This document shows, piece by piece, positions 26,057 to 34,634 of a stretch of 64,000 bases of DNA. The DNA lies in contig NZ_FNBL01000006.1 in NCBI RefSeq assembly GCF_900102315.1, positions 62,001-126,000 of the forward strand, read 5' to 3'. A program made the position numbers and the translations under genes. The notes under the pieces were generated by a model. The model was not told the DNA's origin, searched no databases, and saw only the letters and a program-made list of their open reading frames with translations. This stretch comes from Celeribacter baekdonensis (lineage in GTDB: Bacteria; Pseudomonadota; Alphaproteobacteria; Rhodobacterales; Rhodobacteraceae). Position 1 is the first letter of the stretch; each line of letters opens with the position of its first letter.

Positions 26057-26067
26057 GGGATTCTCCA

Positions 26068-26754
26068 TTAGGATGCAAGCAAATCTTTGGGGGCGTAAAG
26101 GCCATTGGCGCGTCCAACGAGCCAAAGGGCGGCCTCAACCGCACCGGCGGCATAGGCGGCGCGGGTGCGCACATTCAGTTCAAGGCGCAGCGTGGCGATT
26201 TTGTAATCCAGAACAACGGTGGTGATACCAGCCGTATCCCCGATGCGCTGGATGTCGAGATCGACCTCTTTGCCGGTGATCTCAGCAAGCTCGGCACTCA
26301 GCCGTTTGGTGGTGCCGGAGGCGGCCATTTTCTTGTCGGCTTTATAGACCTCTCCCACCGTAATCGCGGCCTCTGGCAAGGCTTTGCTCAGGGCAAGGGC
26401 TGCGGCGGCGAAGGCTTCAAACCCTTTGGTGAAATTGGCGCCGATCAAGAGGGCGCGGTGGTTCGCTTCGGCGTGAAGGCGCGCGGTTTGATCGGCGGAA
26501 AAACCTGTTGTGCCAATGATCACTGGCAAAGAGGTGCCTTGAAGATGGTCCAAAAGTGTCATGACCGCATCCGGTGTGGAAAAATCAATCACAACATCCG
26601 TGCCTGTGAAATCGGCTTCGGCCAATGTCAAAGTGGAGCCTGTGCCAGAGGCCGATATCGCCTGTGCCAGGGTGGCGTGGTCTGTTTCCGTCAGCAGGGC
26701 GCAGACCTCGCGCCCCACTTTACCTGTCGCGCCAAAAACCGAAATATGTGTCAT
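26068..26754 (-). CDS. DapB-like dihydrodipicolinate reductase homologue, non-canonical active site
   Basis: A 228-residue protein, about 40 residues shorter than typical DapB. The Rossmann N-terminus has GATGKVG (8-14), VVIDFSTP and IIGTTGFS. The C-terminus keeps RIGDTAG and AYAAGAVEAALWLVGRANGLY. The usual HH-x-x-K-x-D-x-P-SGT motif is replaced by EVYKADKKMAASGTT (135-149): the paired histidines are missing while a lysine, aspartate and SGT stay. GAGG lies six bases before the ATG at 26754. It lies between DapA-like and ALDH genes in a catabolic operon, so it probably acts on a related cyclic imine rather than in lysine synthesis. Confidence 0.75.
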   Translation of the reverse strand: MTHISVFGATGKVGREVCALLTETDHATLAQAISASGTGSTLTLAEADFTGTDVVIDFSTPDAVMTLLDHLQGTSLPVIIGTTGFSADQTARLHAEANHRALLIGANFTKGFEAFAAAALALSKALPEAAITVGEVYKADKKMAASGTTKRLSAELAEITGKEVDLDIQRIGDTAGITTVVLDYKIATLRLELNVRTRAAYAAGAVEAALWLVGRANGLYAPKDLLAS

Positions 26755-26762
26755 CTGCATCC

Positions 26763-28160
26763 TCAATCTATCACAACCTTGGTTTCGCTCATTTCGCGCA
26801 GCGCGATGCGGACCCCTTCGCGGCCAAGGCCGGATTTGCGCACCCCGCCAAACGGCACATGTTCGACCCGGAAATCGGGACCTTCGTTGATCATGACGCC
26901 ACCGACTTTGAGCTGACGCGAGGCCAGTTTGATCGCCTTATGATCATTGGTATAAACCCCGGCCTGAAGCCCAAATCCCGCCGCGTTCACTTCGCGGATC
27001 GCGCCCGAGAAATCGGTGAAGCTGCGGATGGAAATCACCGGACCAAAGGTCTCTTCGCTCATCAGTTTGGAGCGCGGATCAACGCCATTCATCACCACCG
27101 GATCAAAATGGGTGTGCTGACGTCGGCCTCCGGTCAACACATGCGCGCCTCCGGCCACGGCCGCCTCAATCCGAGCTTCGATTTCAATCGCAGAGGCGGC
27201 GTCAATCACCGGCCCCATGATGGTGGCGGGATCAGAGGGGTCGCCCATGCCGACATTGGCCACCAGCGCCAAAAGACGGTCGGTGAATTCGGCTTCAATC
27301 GCCTCATGCACATAGAGCTTTTTGACCGCAGCACAGCTTTGCCCAGCGATTTCATAGCGTTGCGCCACAGCGGTTTTCGCCGCCGCCTCAAGATCGCCAT
27401 CGGGCAGGACAAACAGCGGATCGTTGCCGCCCAATTCCATCAAACACCGGACAAGGCCAGAGGCGTTTTTGAGCGCAAGGCCCGCGCCGGGGCCACCCGT
27501 GAAACTCAACAGGTCAATCGGGGCCTTGGCCAAGGCGGTCGCGGCCTCTGCGCCACCATGGACGATCTGAATCAGGTCTTTCGGTGCGCCCGCCTCGTCG
27601 CACAGGTCCATCAGTATCTGTGCCGCAAGCGGGGCTTTGGGTGAGGGTTTGGCGATCACTGCATTGCCTGCCGCGATCGCCGGGCCGAGTTTGTGACACA
27701 ACAGGTTCACCGGGTAATTGAACGGTGTGATCGCGGCGACGACGCCGACCGGCTCATAGGTGATCACGGCCTGACGATCAGGGCCGCCTGCCACGATCCC
27801 GGTGTGCAAGACGTCGCCATCCAGAAACGTCGCCGCATCGCCCGACAGGCGCAGCGTGTTTTGGGCACGGCGGATCTCATTGCGCGCTTCGGTGATGGTT
27901 TTGCCCATTTCCTGCGACACCGTCTGCGCCAGGTTTTCCGCATCTTGTCCCATCAGATCGGCGATCCTGTTCAACAGGGCGCGGCGTTCATGCGGGGTGG
28001 AAAACCGAAAGGCGTCGGCGGCTTTCGTGGCGTTGGCGACGATTGTCTGGATCTCTTCGGCGCTGGTTTCATGCACCTTGCCGACGAGGCTGTTGTCATA
28101 GGGATTGCGCACTTCAAACTCTTGAAGGGCCGCGATGGAGGGAGATTGTACGTTCATCAT
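26763..28160 (-). CDS. NAD(P)-dependent aldehyde dehydrogenase
   Basis: A 465-residue aldehyde dehydrogenase with the asparagine of PFNYP (N148), glycine motif SFTGGPGAG, general base E242 (MELGGND) and nucleophile C276 (AGQSCAAVK). The spelling resembles phosphonoacetaldehyde, lactaldehyde and succinic-semialdehyde type enzymes more than betaine aldehyde enzymes. Its ATG overlaps the stop of the FAD subunit gene. In the operon it would oxidise the aldehyde released after imine opening or retro-aldol cleavage, for example aspartate, glutarate or succinate semialdehyde. Substrate not determinable. Confidence 0.87.
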   Translation of the reverse strand: MMNVQSPSIAALQEFEVRNPYDNSLVGKVHETSAEEIQTIVANATKAADAFRFSTPHERRALLNRIADLMGQDAENLAQTVSQEMGKTITEARNEIRRAQNTLRLSGDAATFLDGDVLHTGIVAGGPDRQAVITYEPVGVVAAITPFNYPVNLLCHKLGPAIAAGNAVIAKPSPKAPLAAQILMDLCDEAGAPKDLIQIVHGGAEAATALAKAPIDLLSFTGGPGAGLALKNASGLVRCLMELGGNDPLFVLPDGDLEAAAKTAVAQRYEIAGQSCAAVKKLYVHEAIEAEFTDRLLALVANVGMGDPSDPATIMGPVIDAASAIEIEARIEAAVAGGAHVLTGGRRQHTHFDPVVMNGVDPRSKLMSEETFGPVISIRSFTDFSGAIREVNAAGFGLQAGVYTNDHKAIKLASRQLKVGGVMINEGPDFRVEHVPFGGVRKSGLGREGVRIALREMSETKVVID

Positions 28161-29464
28161 TTGAGGTCCTGGTGAGAGGGGTCCGCGGTGAAATCGGGCG
28201 CATCAAGGATGTCGCGCACGCGGACGGGTTTGATGGGCCAGCGATTGCCGCGAAGATCGGCAAAGCTGGTGGTGTCGGGAGTGAGGGCTGCGACCCAATC
28301 GAGGCATTGACGGCCTTGACAGGGCCCCATGCCAAACCGTTCGGTGAGGCGCAGGGTGCGGGCCGTTGTTTGGGTTTGCTCTGAGGCTGTCTGAAGCGCC
28401 TGTTTCAGATCACCCAGACTGCGGTTTTCGCAGCGGCAGATGACGGTGTCGTCTGGCAATTCGGGAGCTGCAAGCGCGGGCGCACGGGCAAAGAGTTTGG
28501 CGAGCAGGGTTTGCGTTTTGATAAATCTCTGATCAGGCGCAATCGCCGCCCGACCTGGCGTCGCGTTCAAGGCGTGTAGGACCTGTTCAGCGGCACGTTT
28601 GCCATCTTCTTCGGCGGCCCAACGCCCCAGAACGGATCGGCAATCTCCGGCCTGAAATACGGGCGTTTGCCCCGTCATTTCGGCACTGATGCCAAAGTCA
28701 TTGCGTGCCAACCCGTCATGCAAACCAATGTGGTCCACACTGATTTCGGCCCAGCGACCCTGACGGCTGGTGTGAGCGATCAACGCCCCGTTGCGCGTCT
28801 CAATCCGGGTCAAATCCGTCCCCGAAAGAATCGGAACGCCTGCAAGCAGAAGTTGCCCGATATAGCGCGTGGCTTCGGTCAAAACGCGGGCGGGCAAACG
28901 CAGAGCCATCAGAGGGTGGCGCAGCGGGTTCCCGGTTTCGATCACCGCGACAGGCGGGCGATCTGCCGCCACCATTTGAGCTGCGATAGCATACAGCAGT
29001 GGGCCGGTGCCGGCCAAAAGAAGACGCCCCAAAGGCAATGTGCCTGTGGTTTTAAGCGCGATTTGCAGCGCCCCGGCACTGCTCACCCCGGCCAGGGTCC
29101 AACCGGGACGGGGCTGAATGCGTTCGCGCGCGCCGGTGGCGAAAATGACGGCGCGGGGTTTGAACATCATGCCAGCCTGCCCCGTCAGTAGGGCTGTGCC
29201 CGTCTGATCGAAGGCGGCGAAGGCGGTCGACAGGCGTAGATCAACACGCGGACGAACGCGGTCGAAATCCTGACGCAAGATGCGGGCTTCTCGGGTCAGT
29301 TTCGGCGTCAGATTTGGTTGGGCGCGCAAATTGGCATAAACGGCCCCGCCGATGCCCGGTGCATGGTCGACCAAAACGGGGTGAAGCCCCGCGTCGGACA
29401 ATGTGATGGCGGCCCGCAACCCGGCGGGGCCAGCGCCGACAATAAGGGGGCGGGTGTCAATCAT
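28157..29464 (-). CDS. FAD-dependent oxidoreductase subunit with C-terminal BFD-like [2Fe-2S] motif
   Basis: A 435-residue protein with an FAD-binding GxGxxG (VGAGPAGLRAA) at the N-terminus, a second nucleotide motif (LLLAGTGPLLYAIA) and a C-terminal region with CRC then CQGRQC about 55 residues later, a BFD-like iron-sulfur arrangement. This is the alpha-type subunit of heterotrimeric hydrogen-cyanide synthase, opine oxidase and D-hydroxyproline dehydrogenases (HcnB/OoxA/LhpF-like). The start overlaps the ferredoxin-like gene, and the stop overlaps the ALDH start. Electrons from the DadA-like subunit would pass through it. Confidence 0.85.
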   Translation of the reverse strand: MIDTRPLIVGAGPAGLRAAITLSDAGLHPVLVDHAPGIGGAVYANLRAQPNLTPKLTREARILRQDFDRVRPRVDLRLSTAFAAFDQTGTALLTGQAGMMFKPRAVIFATGARERIQPRPGWTLAGVSSAGALQIALKTTGTLPLGRLLLAGTGPLLYAIAAQMVAADRPPVAVIETGNPLRHPLMALRLPARVLTEATRYIGQLLLAGVPILSGTDLTRIETRNGALIAHTSRQGRWAEISVDHIGLHDGLARNDFGISAEMTGQTPVFQAGDCRSVLGRWAAEEDGKRAAEQVLHALNATPGRAAIAPDQRFIKTQTLLAKLFARAPALAAPELPDDTVICRCENRSLGDLKQALQTASEQTQTTARTLRLTERFGMGPCQGRQCLDWVAALTPDTTSFADLRGNRWPIKPVRVRDILDAPDFTADPSHQDLK

Positions 29465-29732
29465 GGGCGCTCTCCGTCAGGCGGTGATCGGACAGGCTGC
29501 GCACGGATTGCTCCGCATCGCAGAGGGTCAGACAGGCTTCGGCCACACCGATGCCTTCGATTGACACCAGACAATTTTGGCACTGACCAATGCCGCAAAA
29601 AATCGCGGCGGGCAGCGCGGTTTGGCGCAGGCCAAACTCAGTGATCCCGGCCCGCGACAGTGCCGAAGCGATTGTATCGCCGGGGAGAAAGGCAATTGGA
29701 GTGCCATTCCAAAGGATGGTTTGGACGCTCAT
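29457..29732 (-). CDS. Small (2Fe-2S) ferredoxin-like oxidase subunit
   Basis: A 91-residue ferredoxin-like subunit with iron ligands C46, C51, C54 and C67 (C-x4-C-x2-C-x12-C, IFCGIGQCQNCLVSIEG). It matches the small subunit of HcnA/LhpE-type heterotrimers. The ATG at 29732 overlaps the stop of the DadA-like gene (ATGA), and its end overlaps the FAD/BFD gene, so the three subunits are made in stoichiometric coupling. The longer frame upstream is a shadow within the DadA-like gene. Confidence 0.87.
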   Translation of the reverse strand: MSVQTILWNGTPIAFLPGDTIASALSRAGITEFGLRQTALPAAIFCGIGQCQNCLVSIEGIGVAEACLTLCDAEQSVRSLSDHRLTESAHD

Positions 29733-30928
29733 GCTGGGATCGCCTCTTGTGATGAAAAACGTCCGGGGGTGAGGGCGGCAAGATCGGGGCTGGATTGCCC
29801 GGTTGCGAGGTGTGCGGCGATCTCGCGACCGATCAGGGCGGACAGGCAAATCCCATCGCCTTCAAATCCGGTGGCGCAGATCACATTCGGCTCTTCCGGC
29901 AGAGCACCGACAATCGGCAAACCATCGAGAGACGCGCTGCGCACGCCCGCAAAGACCCGAATGATCCGGCGCTCAGCCAGCCGTGGCAGACAGCCGACAG
30001 CGCTGTGCAGCAGGCGGCGCACGATGGCGATGTCTGTTTGCCGCTCCGTCCCATGATCTTCGCGGGTTGAGCCGATCAACACCTGCCCTGTGCGCAGGGG
30101 GTCGATGACGACGGGGAGACCGGCGTCACCGCGCCCGTTTGCCGTTTTATCAAGGAGATACGCGGCAGAGGTCAGCGGGCCGGGCAGGTTGGGTTCAGAT
30201 GCGGGGCCTCTGTCAGAGACAATCAACTGACCGGAGCGCGCGATCATCGGCACGTTTGGGAGGAGTCCCATGGTGCCAATGCCGGAGGCGATCACGAGCT
30301 GTGCGCAATTCATCTCACCCGCCGAGGTGAAAACCCGCACACCCTCGGGACCCGGCTCATAGGCTTCCAGGCTGCGCGGCCAAAAGAGATCGCATTTGGC
30401 GGCGCTCAGATAGGCATGGGTGGCTTGATAGCCGAGCATATGCGCCTCACCTTGCAGTTCGATCACCCGCGTGATGTCTTTGCCAAGGCCAGAAATGGCC
30501 GAGGTTTGCGCGGCCCCATCTTGGTGGATGGAGACGGAGAGGGACTGGTCGTGCAGCATGCGCGTCAGACGATCAAGTGCTGCGCTTTCGGGGGCGGAAC
30601 GGGCAAAGATAAACGTTGGCCGAGGGTGAAAAATGCCTTTTAAAATGCCGTTGTGTTGTGCCATCTCTCGCGCATAGCAAAGCGAGGCGTCGGCAAGGTT
30701 GGCCATGAGGCCTGGGCGTTTGGACGCGACCGAGACGGCCCCATCCGACGCGCCTGAGGCCGCGGCCGCCGGGCCCTTGGCGTCGATGACGGCGACGCGG
30801 AGACCCCGTTGGGTCGCGTGCCATGCCACGGAGGCGCCGATAATGCCGGCTCCGGCAATCACGAGGTCATATGAGTCTGTCGGCTGCACCAAGGTTGCTC
30901 CAATTTGGTTTGATCCAAGGTTGGGCAA
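29729..30928 (-). CDS. DadA/glycine oxidase-like FAD-dependent amine oxidoreductase (catalytic subunit)
   Basis: A 399-residue DAO-family flavoprotein. The FAD motif is IAGAGIIGASVAWHA (near residues 24-38). The C-terminal VFAGVRSASLDGLPIVG and ATGFEGDGICLSALIGREIAAHL are typical of DadA, sarcosine oxidase beta and opine oxidase B subunits. It should oxidise a D-amino acid, imino acid or N-carboxyalkyl amino acid. It is the first gene of the minus-strand operon, divergent from an amino-acid ABC transporter. The 22 residues before the FAD motif may be over-long; an exact start is uncertain. Confidence 0.85.
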   Translation of the reverse strand: MPNLGSNQIGATLVQPTDSYDLVIAGAGIIGASVAWHATQRGLRVAVIDAKGPAAAASGASDGAVSVASKRPGLMANLADASLCYAREMAQHNGILKGIFHPRPTFIFARSAPESAALDRLTRMLHDQSLSVSIHQDGAAQTSAISGLGKDITRVIELQGEAHMLGYQATHAYLSAAKCDLFWPRSLEAYEPGPEGVRVFTSAGEMNCAQLVIASGIGTMGLLPNVPMIARSGQLIVSDRGPASEPNLPGPLTSAAYLLDKTANGRGDAGLPVVIDPLRTGQVLIGSTREDHGTERQTDIAIVRRLLHSAVGCLPRLAERRIIRVFAGVRSASLDGLPIVGALPEEPNVICATGFEGDGICLSALIGREIAAHLATGQSSPDLAALTPGRFSSQEAIPA

Positions 30929-31165
30929 TTCCGGGTCTGATTTCGATGCAAATATATGCGGTTAAGATACAAAAAAAGTTGGAACAATTCTGTGTGCGCC
31001 CGATAAAGATCTGTGACATGTAAATTATTTTGTATATTTGCAGGATGATCTTGTATTGCCTGACGCCCCGATAACGGGTGCTTTGTAGCAAGGAAGCACG
31101 GGAACGCCGTTTTCTCAAAACGAAGTGGCAGCGCAAAAGCTGCCTTGTCCAACAAGGAGATCAGA
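30929..31165. promoter_or_regulatory. Divergent promoter region with paired inverted operators
   Basis: This AT-rich 237-base gap separates the oxidase operon and the ABC transporter operon. TGCAAATATA at 30947-30956 and its reverse complement TATATTTGCA at 31033-31042 are perfect copies in opposite orientation, 86 bases apart. Each is near the promoter of one operon. They are good candidates for sites of the LysR regulator at 34635, or for another repressor. An AAGGAG ribosome site for the binding protein lies at its end. Confidence 0.6.
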
Positions 31166-31999
31166 ATGAAGCTCAAGGCTTTTATTGGTGGCACGCTTGC
31201 AGCACTTGCCACGGCTGTGTCGATTGGCTCGGCGCAGGCACAAGACAGTAAGATTGATGAGATCCGCGAGCGAGGTACGTTACGCATGGCGGGGATTCTC
31301 AGCGAAGACCCGTATTTTGCGAAAGACCCGCGCACCGGCGAATGGCGCGGCTTTGCCGTGTCTATGGCGCGTGATATTGCCGAAACGCTTGGTGTGGAGT
31401 TGGAAGTTGTTGAAAGCAGCTGGAGCAACTCGATCCTTGATGTGCAATCGGGCAAAGTGGACCTCGCCTTGGCGCTCACCGCTTTGCCGAAACGCGCGAT
31501 GGCGATTTCATTCTCTGACCCGACCTATTACAACAGCTTCGTGATCATCTCCCCGAATGAGGCGCTTGCCGACAAGGGGTGGGCGGAGTTGAACGATCCG
31601 GCCTATACGATCGCGGTTGATCTTGGTTCTGCGCAGGACAATATCGCGCGTCAGTATCTTCCGAACGCAAATGTTCTTCGGTTCAAATCTCGTGATGAGG
31701 CGGTGATTGCGGTCACCACGGGCAAAGCGGACGCGATGATCAACACCGTGTTGAACTCTGTTGTCATGTCCAAAAAGAACCCGGCGCTTGGCACCGTTTA
31801 TGTCCCCGAACCCACCCTGTCATCACCCTCTGTGATCGGTTTGAATTACGACACAGATGAAACGTGGAAAGCCTTTATTTCCGCCTGGGCCGATTACAAT
31901 CGCCGTGTTGGCAACAACCAAACATGGATCGTCGAAAGCCTTGCCCCCTTTGATGTGACCCTGGACGATTTGCCTGAAGGGTTCGACATCGGCGGATAA
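31166..31999 (+). CDS. Polar amino-acid/opine family ABC solute-binding protein
   Basis: A 277-residue family 3 solute-binding protein. A signal peptide covers about residues 1-24 (ALATAVSIGSAQA). The mature part has RGTLRMAGILSEDPYF, GEWRGFAVSMARDIAETLGVELE and GKADAMINTVLNS, as in HisJ/GlnH/NocT binders. AAGGAG lies six bases before the ATG at 31166. It is first in an operon with one permease and one ATPase. A weak CGCGC/GCGCG hairpin after its stop (32025-32040) may limit read-through. Ligand unknown but should be the substrate of the divergent oxidase. Confidence 0.88.
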   Translation: MKLKAFIGGTLAALATAVSIGSAQAQDSKIDEIRERGTLRMAGILSEDPYFAKDPRTGEWRGFAVSMARDIAETLGVELEVVESSWSNSILDVQSGKVDLALALTALPKRAMAISFSDPTYYNSFVIISPNEALADKGWAELNDPAYTIAVDLGSAQDNIARQYLPNANVLRFKSRDEAVIAVTTGKADAMINTVLNSVVMSKKNPALGTVYVPEPTLSSPSVIGLNYDTDETWKAFISAWADYNRRVGNNQTWIVESLAPFDVTLDDLPEGFDIGG

Positions 32000-32068
32000 G
32001 CCTGTCTTCACCACTCACTCTCGGCGCGCTTTTTGGCGCGTCGACCTTACCTATATTCGAGGACCTCC

Positions 32069-32731
32069 ATGTATAACTGGGACTTCTACACGGTCTTTCA
32101 GTCCTTTGATCTCTTCTGGCACGGGCTGCTCACCACTTTCCTTTACACCATCGGCTCGATTGGCTTTGGCATCGTCATCGGACTTGTGACCGCCTTTGCC
32201 CGGCTGTCTAAATGGCGGCTGTTGCGCGGTGCGGCACGCACGTACCAAGAGGTGTTTCGCTGCACCCCTTTGCTCGTACAAATCATGTGGGCCTATTATG
32301 CTTTGCCGATGTTGCTGGGGATCAGCATACCGAACTGGATCGCAGGGCTGGCGACGCTCTCACTCTATGTCGGGTCGTTTTACGGTGAAATCTTTCGGGG
32401 TGGCATCAATGCAATCGACAAAGGTCAGCGCGAAGCGGCCATGGCGGTTGGCATGTCTGGCGGCCAAGCGATGCGCCACATCATCATGCCGCAAGCCGTC
32501 AAAAAGATGCTACCTGCGTTCATCAACCAGTCGGTTATTCAGGTCAAAAACACATCGCTCCTATACGCCATTTCCATCGCGGAACTGACCTATATGACTT
32601 ACATCGTAAACAGCGAAACCTACCGCCCGCTCGAAAGCTATTCGATTGCCGCGATCATGTATTTCGCCATGCTTTTCCCGCTCACCCAATTCGCCGATTA
32701 TTTCGAACGCCGTATGCGGCGCAGCGACTGA
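32069..32731 (+). CDS. Amino-acid ABC transporter permease
   Basis: A 220-residue HisMQ-type permease with five to six helices and the ABC-coupling loop [25 protein letters not shown] (key residues EAA and G, around 130-150). The start at 32069 follows GAGGACCTCC. Only one permease gene is present, so the channel would be a homodimer. It is followed after 20 bases by the ATPase gene. Uptake of a polar or cyclic amino acid across the inner membrane is expected. Confidence 0.9.
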   Translation: MYNWDFYTVFQSFDLFWHGLLTTFLYTIGSIGFGIVIGLVTAFARLSKWRLLRGAARTYQEVFRCTPLLVQIMWAYYALPMLLGISIPNWIAGLATLSLYVGSFYGEIFRGGINAIDKGQREAAMAVGMSGGQAMRHIIMPQAVKKMLPAFINQSVIQVKNTSLLYAISIAELTYMTYIVNSETYRPLESYSIAAIMYFAMLFPLTQFADYFERRMRRSD

Positions 32732-32751
32732 ACCGCAAAAAGGACCCTGTT

Positions 32752-33510
32752 ATGACCACGCCTTCTATTCTTTCTGTGCGCGCGTTGACAAAAAGCTATG
32801 GCGAGCTTGAGGTACTCAAAGGCATTGATCTGGACATCACGCCGGGTGAGGTGATTGCCATCATCGGCCCGTCTGGATCAGGCAAATCCACCTTCATCCG
32901 TTGTCTCAACATGATGGAAGTGCCTACCTCGGGATCGTTTAAATTTCGCGGCAGCCATGTGTTGCCAGAGTTTAAGGACAAGGCGGGAACGCTTGGAGCG
33001 GGCACATTGAGGCGCAAGGTTGGGATGTGTTTTCAACACTTTAACCTGTTTCCCCATTTGACCGTTTTGGACAATGTCACCAAGGGTCCAAGGGTAGTTT
33101 TAAAAGAGAGCCAAGTTGAGGCCGAAGCTCATGCGCGCGCGCTTTTGGCCAAGGTCGGTCTTGCCGATAAGGAAAACTATTATCCCAGCAAACTCTCCGG
33201 CGGGCAAAAACAGCGGGTGGCGATTGCGCGATCTCTGGCGATGCGCCCGGATGTGATGTTGTTTGACGAGGTGACCAGCGCGCTTGATCCCGAACTGGTG
33301 TCTGAGGTTTTGCAAGTGGTGCGGGATTTGGCCGAGGGCGGGATGACCATGGTGTTGGTCACGCATGAAATGGCCTTTGCCGCGGATGTCGCGGACCGGG
33401 TGATTTTTATCGACAATGGTGTGATTGCCGAACAAGGCCCGCCGCAGGAGGTGATGCACAGCCCACAATCCGAACGGCTTCAACAGTTTCTTCAGCGATT
33501 TCACGCATGA
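32752..33510 (+). CDS. Amino-acid ABC transporter ATP-binding protein
   Basis: A 252-residue ATPase of the HisP/GlnQ class: Walker [10 protein letters not shown] (around 39-47), Q-loop [11 protein letters not shown], signature [16 protein letters not shown], Walker [13 protein letters not shown] and switch histidine LVTHEM. AAAGGACC precedes the ATG. Its stop overlaps the start of the lysine-dehydrogenase-like gene (ATGA), which ties import directly to metabolism of the substrate. Confidence 0.95.
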   Translation: MTTPSILSVRALTKSYGELEVLKGIDLDITPGEVIAIIGPSGSGKSTFIRCLNMMEVPTSGSFKFRGSHVLPEFKDKAGTLGAGTLRRKVGMCFQHFNLFPHLTVLDNVTKGPRVVLKESQVEAEAHARALLAKVGLADKENYYPSKLSGGQKQRVAIARSLAMRPDVMLFDEVTSALDPELVSEVLQVVRDLAEGGMTMVLVTHEMAFAADVADRVIFIDNGVIAEQGPPQEVMHSPQSERLQQFLQRFHA

Positions 33511-34604
33511 CCCGCCCCATGCCGCCCGCTGAAACTTGCAAAATCGTCATCGTCGGCGGTGGGCGCTCCGGCACCGCCATCGCGCGGGTGTTTGGCGCGG
33601 ATCGGGCCTTTTCGCCTCTTGTGCTGGATATCGACTATGACCGCGTGCGTCTTTTGCAGGCGGAGGGCCTGAATGCCGCACAGGTCAGCGGCACGGATTT
33701 AGACGGGATGGGGCGGGCTCTCAAGGGGGCGGCGGCGGTCATATGCGCTGCGCCGCCCTCCGTTGTGCCCAGCACCGCAAAAGCTGCGCGCGCGGCGGGT
33801 TGCGTGTATTTGGATCTGTGCGAAGACCCAAAAGCATTGCGCGAGGTGTTTGAGATCGCCGCAGGGGCGCAAACGCCCTTCGCGCCGGGCTGTGGTCTTG
33901 CGCCGGGGCTGATTTCACTCATGGTGGACGACCTTGTGGCTCGCAGCGGTCCCGAGGCAGAGATCACCGCCTATGTTGGTGTTTTGCCGGCCCAAAAAAC
34001 CAATCGTCTCGGCTATGGCAATATGTGGGACATTGAGGCGTTGATTGCGGAATATACCCAGCCCTGCGCTGCGTTGGCGGACGGTAAGGTGGTCGGCTTG
34101 CCGCCACTCGACAATCTCGAAACCGTGACCATTTCCGGCGAGACCTTTGAAGCCTTTACCACTTCGGGCGCATTGGATGCTTTGGTCTCGCACTATGAGG
34201 GCCGTTTGAAGGGGTTGACGTTTAAGACGCTGCGCTATCATGGGCACCTCGATTACATCTCGTTTCTGCTCGATGATCTGGGCCTGTCAAAGCGGCTTTA
34301 CCTTTTGCGCAACCTGCTTTTGACCGGGCTTGAACGGATCGAGGATGATCGGGTGATTGTGCATCTGACCTGCTGCGTTGGTGCGCAGGAACGGACACAA
34401 ACGCGGCTGTTCTCACCGCCAACACTGTCGCGGCAGACGCCGACGTCCGCCCTTGCGCATATTTCGGCGCATCATGTCTGTTCGGTGGCGGACATCCTCA
34501 TGCGTGGTCTTGCGCCGCGCAAGGGTCTGTTGCACCATGGCGATCTTTCACTTGAAATCCTTTCGAACTCTGCCTTTTCAAAGGCACTCTTCACCAACGC
34601 CTAG
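33507..34604 (+). CDS. Saccharopine dehydrogenase/lysine 6-dehydrogenase-like NAD(P) oxidoreductase
   Basis: A 365-residue protein with an N-terminal Rossmann motif ([17 protein letters not shown]), a [19 protein letters not shown] segment and a C-terminal dimerisation/substrate domain, matching the saccharopine-dehydrogenase-like group that includes lysine 6-dehydrogenase and opine-type dehydrogenases. The start overlaps the ATPase stop. In this locus it probably oxidises or reduces an amino acid or cyclic imine made by the divergent oxidase operon. True saccharopine dehydrogenase activity is unlikely without a lysine-ketoglutarate pathway here. Confidence 0.78.
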   Translation: MTRPMPPAETCKIVIVGGGRSGTAIARVFGADRAFSPLVLDIDYDRVRLLQAEGLNAAQVSGTDLDGMGRALKGAAAVICAAPPSVVPSTAKAARAAGCVYLDLCEDPKALREVFEIAAGAQTPFAPGCGLAPGLISLMVDDLVARSGPEAEITAYVGVLPAQKTNRLGYGNMWDIEALIAEYTQPCAALADGKVVGLPPLDNLETVTISGETFEAFTTSGALDALVSHYEGRLKGLTFKTLRYHGHLDYISFLLDDLGLSKRLYLLRNLLLTGLERIEDDRVIVHLTCCVGAQERTQTRLFSPPTLSRQTPTSALAHISAHHVCSVADILMRGLAPRKGLLHHGDLSLEILSNSAFSKALFTNA

Positions 34605-34634
34605 GGTCGCAAGGCTCTCACCGGGGAGCAAACC

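Noticed and set aside
25148-26754. Housekeeping dapA-dapB for lysine biosynthesis
   Set aside because: The genes are last in an oxidase/ALDH operon and the DapB homologue lacks the catalytic histidine pair; kept as DapA-like and DapB-like.
33507-34604. Saccharopine dehydrogenase of a lysine catabolic pathway
   Set aside because: The family is broad, no lysine-ketoglutarate reductase domain or aminoadipate pathway gene is present; only a general dehydrogenase-like call is supported.
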